Source of the DNA: Caulobacteraceae bacterium
GTDB lineage: Bacteria; Pseudomonadota; Alphaproteobacteria; Caulobacterales; Caulobacteraceae
Length of the DNA stretch: 6,915 nt
Assembly: GCA_013815405.1 (NCBI GenBank)
Contig: JACDGF010000113.1
Span: 1 to 6,915, forward strand
Direction: 5' to 3'
Shown here in pieces: positions 5,239 through 6,915 of this stretch (within the stretch, counting starts at the first letter, position 1; every line of letters starts with the position of its first letter). The notes below the pieces were generated by a model. The model was not told the DNA's origin. It did not search any database and saw only the letters and a program-made list of their open reading frames with translations. Both the position numbers and the translations under genes were made by a program.

Positions 5239-6915
5239 GTGAAGCCACTTCCCGTCGCCGGCGGAGGCCTGCTGCTCGCCCTCATCTTCCTCATCGTGCT
5301 CTTCCAATGGAACTGGCTGCGCGGGCCGCTGGCCGGCTATCTCGGCGGGCAGTTGCATCGGCCGGTCGCCATCAAGGGCGACCTGAAGGTCCATCCCTGG
5401 TCGTGGTCGCCCTGGGCCACGCTCGACGACGTGACGGTGGGCAATCCGGCGTGGGCCGGGGGCGGGACGATGGCGCGGCTGCCCCGGCTGAAGGTCCAGA
5501 TACGGCTTCCGGCCCTGCTCGGCGGCGACCTGGTGATGCCGCTGGTGGCGGCCGACCGGCCGGACGTGCGGCTGTTCACCGACGCGGCGGGGCGCGCCAA
5601 CTGGAGCGGCGCGAAGACCGCCAGCCCCCCCCGGCTTCCGGCGATCGGCCGTCTGGTGATCTCCGGCGGGACCGTGCGCTACACCGACGCCAAGCGGCGG
5701 CTGGCGTTCACCGGCGCCCTCTCCTCCGATGAGCGCGCCGACGGAGGGCCGCGCGGGATCTCGACGGTGCAGGGGCGCCTGACCGTCGACAACCCCGCCT
5801 GGGCCGGACCGGGGCCGATGGCCAGCGTGCCCCGCCTGACCGCGAAGGTCGGCTTGCTGCCGCTGATGCGCGGGCGGTTGGTCATCCCCCTCGTCGAAGC
5901 CGACCGGCCGGACGTGCGGCTGGTGCGCGACGCGGCGGGGCGGAACAACTGGACCTTCGATACGGCCAAGCCCAAGCCGCTGAAGGCGCCGCCGATCGGG
6001 CGCGTGGTGATCCGGGACGGCGCCCTGCGCTACGACGACGCGGGCAAGGGGCTGAGCTTCGCGGGAACGGCCTCGTCCAGCGAGACCCTGACCGGGGCTT
6101 CCCGGGGCGTCTTTCTGCTGCAGGGGCAGGGCCTCCTGAAGAAGGCGCGGTTCGTCGCCCGGCTGAGCGGCGGGCCGCTGATCCATGTCGACCCCAGGCG
6201 CCCCTATCCGTTCGAGGCGAAAATCGAGACGGGTTCCACGAGGGTCGCCGTCACCGGGCGGCTGGCGCGCCCATTCGAGTTTTCCGCTCTCTCGGGAAGC
6301 GTCCATGTCAGTGGCTTGGACTTCGCCGACCTCTACCATCTCACCGACGTGGCCCTGCCGAGCACACCGCCCTACGACCTCACGGCCGGATTCGCCCGTT
6401 CGGGCGCCCTCTACGCCTTCAGCGGCATCCACGGCCGAGTGGGCGACAGCGACCTGGGCGGCGCCCTGTCGGTCGACGGCCGCACGGGCCGACCGTTCGT
6501 CAAGGCGGACCTTTCCTCGCGACGCCTGAAGCTCGCCGACCTCACCGCCGTCGTCGGCGGGGCGCCCAAGACCCTGGCCGGCCATACCGTGTCGCCGGCG
6601 CAGAGGGTCATGGCCGTCAAGCTGCGCGCGGAGCACCGGCTGTTCCCGGACGCCCGGCTGGAGGTGAGCCGGGTGCGGACCACCGACGCCAGGCTGACCT
6701 ACGCGGCCCAGAGCGTGGACGCCGGCCGGCTGCCGATCCGCAACCTCTCCCTGCGCCTGGCCCTCGACCATGGCCTGCTGACCATCGACCCGCTGAGCAT
6801 GGGCCTGCCGCAAGGCCAGCTGGCGGGGAACATCCGCCTGGACGCCCGGGGCGCGGTCCCGGCGGAGGCGATCGACATGCGGCTCACCAACGCCCGGGTG
6901 GAAAACCTGATCGGC
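5239..6915 (+). CDS. AsmA family envelope protein, N-terminal part (runs off the window)
   Basis: This frame is open for 559 codons from GTG 5239 to the window edge, with no stop. An in-frame TAG at 5140-5142 limits the start. GTG 5239 places Lys2 before a hydrophobic segment (about residues 6-24), which fits a single N-terminal inner-membrane anchor. The ribosome-binding site is weak. After the anchor come AsmA features: a beta-rich chain with short repeated strands such as IKGDLKVHPWSW, DDVTVGNPAW, GRLVISGGTVRYTDA and VRLFTDAAGRANW. AsmA-type proteins are long periplasmic bridges now linked to phospholipid transport between membranes and to outer-membrane integrity. Residues 69-184 and 185-300 are tandem repeats. 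The rest (301-559) is less repetitive and includes LSGSVHVSGLDFADLY. The missing 3' end probably holds the AsmA C-terminal domain. No strong promoter is seen in the divergent region upstream. Confidence 0.88.
   Translation, partial: MKPLPVAGGGLLLALIFLIVLFQWNWLRGPLAGYLGGQLHRPVAIKGDLKVHPWSWSPWATLDDVTVGNPAWAGGGTMARLPRLKVQIRLPALLGGDLVMPLVAADRPDVRLFTDAAGRANWSGAKTASPPRLPAIGRLVISGGTVRYTDAKRRLAFTGALSSDERADGGPRGISTVQGRLTVDNPAWAGPGPMASVPRLTAKVGLLPLMRGRLVIPLVEADRPDVRLVRDAAGRNNWTFDTAKPKPLKAPPIGRVVIRDGALRYDDAGKGLSFAGTASSSETLTGASRGVFLLQGQGLLKKARFVARLSGGPLIHVDPRRPYPFEAKIETGSTRVAVTGRLARPFEFSALSGSVHVSGLDFADLYHLTDVALPSTPPYDLTAGFARSGALYAFSGIHGRVGDSDLGGALSVDGRTGRPFVKADLSSRRLKLADLTAVVGGAPKTLAGHTVSPAQRVMAVKLRAEHRLFPDARLEVSRVRTTDARLTYAAQSVDAGRLPIRNLSLRLALDHGLLTIDPLSMGLPQGQLAGNIRLDARGAVPAEAIDMRLTNARVENLIG
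5443..5790 (+). repeat. AsmA internal repeat, unit 1 (116 codons)
   Basis: This unit runs from NPAWAG at residue 69 through DRPDVRL, DAAGRANW, IGRLVISGG and VRYTDA to the next NPAWAG. The segment GCCGACCGGCCGGACG at 5551 recurs exactly 348 bases later at 5899, in the same frame. Confidence 0.8.
5791..6138 (+). repeat. AsmA internal repeat, unit 2 (116 codons)
   Basis: This is the in-frame second copy. It starts at NPAWAG (residue 185) and continues with DRPDVRL, DAAGRNNW, IGRVVIRDG and LRYDDA in the same order and spacing. It ends near VFLLQG, which matches STVQG at the end of unit 1. Scattered substitutions show that the copies have diverged. Confidence 0.8.

Noticed and set aside
5161..6813. 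Long minus-strand open frame of 550 codons opposite the AsmA gene
   Set aside because: It is a high-GC shadow: rich in Arg/Gly/Pro/His/Gln with no fold or motif, while the plus frame gives a clear AsmA protein with anchor and repeats.

Overview
The window is a high-GC bacterial chromosome segment. It looks like an alphaproteobacterium, possibly of the Caulobacter/Phenylobacterium type. The clues are the strong G/C bias at third codon positions, the alphaproteobacterial look of the YggT, DUF5681-like and AsmA proteins, TTGAC-type promoters with CTAT-like -10 boxes, and a dispersed-repeat-like CCGGGATGAC element. The genus assignment is an inference. No phage, plasmid, CRISPR or transposase gene is visible.

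Left part, plus strand (1-1198): the 3' end of an alanine-zipper protein ending in Lys-Lys (possible Lpp/OprI-like envelope lipoprotein), then a small predicted lipoprotein with a hydrophobic FWHG-x-IAP segment, then a cysteine-rich soluble protein of unknown function. The 156 bases that follow hold a REP-like palindrome and a strong hairpin, where these genes converge on the minus-strand genes.

Centre, minus strand (4146 down to 1355): a tRNA-Ala(CGC) gene with its own promoter, then two tandem paralogous genes for secreted sedolisin-family (S53) serine-carboxyl peptidases. The whole unit of about 1.38 kb is duplicated: ribosome-binding site and leader, coding region, and downstream hairpin. 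Both copies keep the Glu/Asp/Asp/Ser active site, a C-terminal calcium-site-like motif and ten cysteines. Both lack room for the usual long activation propeptide. This duplicated protease pair is the most distinctive feature of the window.

Right part: yggT (plus strand, two-helix membrane protein) converges on a small DUF5681-like gene (minus strand), which has a near-consensus sigma-70 promoter. Beyond a 287-base divergent intergenic region, the plus strand carries the 5' part of a large AsmA-family envelope protein that runs off the window. Its N-terminal part contains an in-frame tandem repeat of 116 residues.

Several products are probably exported or membrane-bound (Ala-zipper protein, lipoprotein, two proteases, YggT, AsmA), but they do not form one obvious operon or pathway. 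I see no clear multi-gene novel system. The best leads are the duplicated cysteine-rich protease cassette with co-varying hairpins and the duplicated AsmA module.
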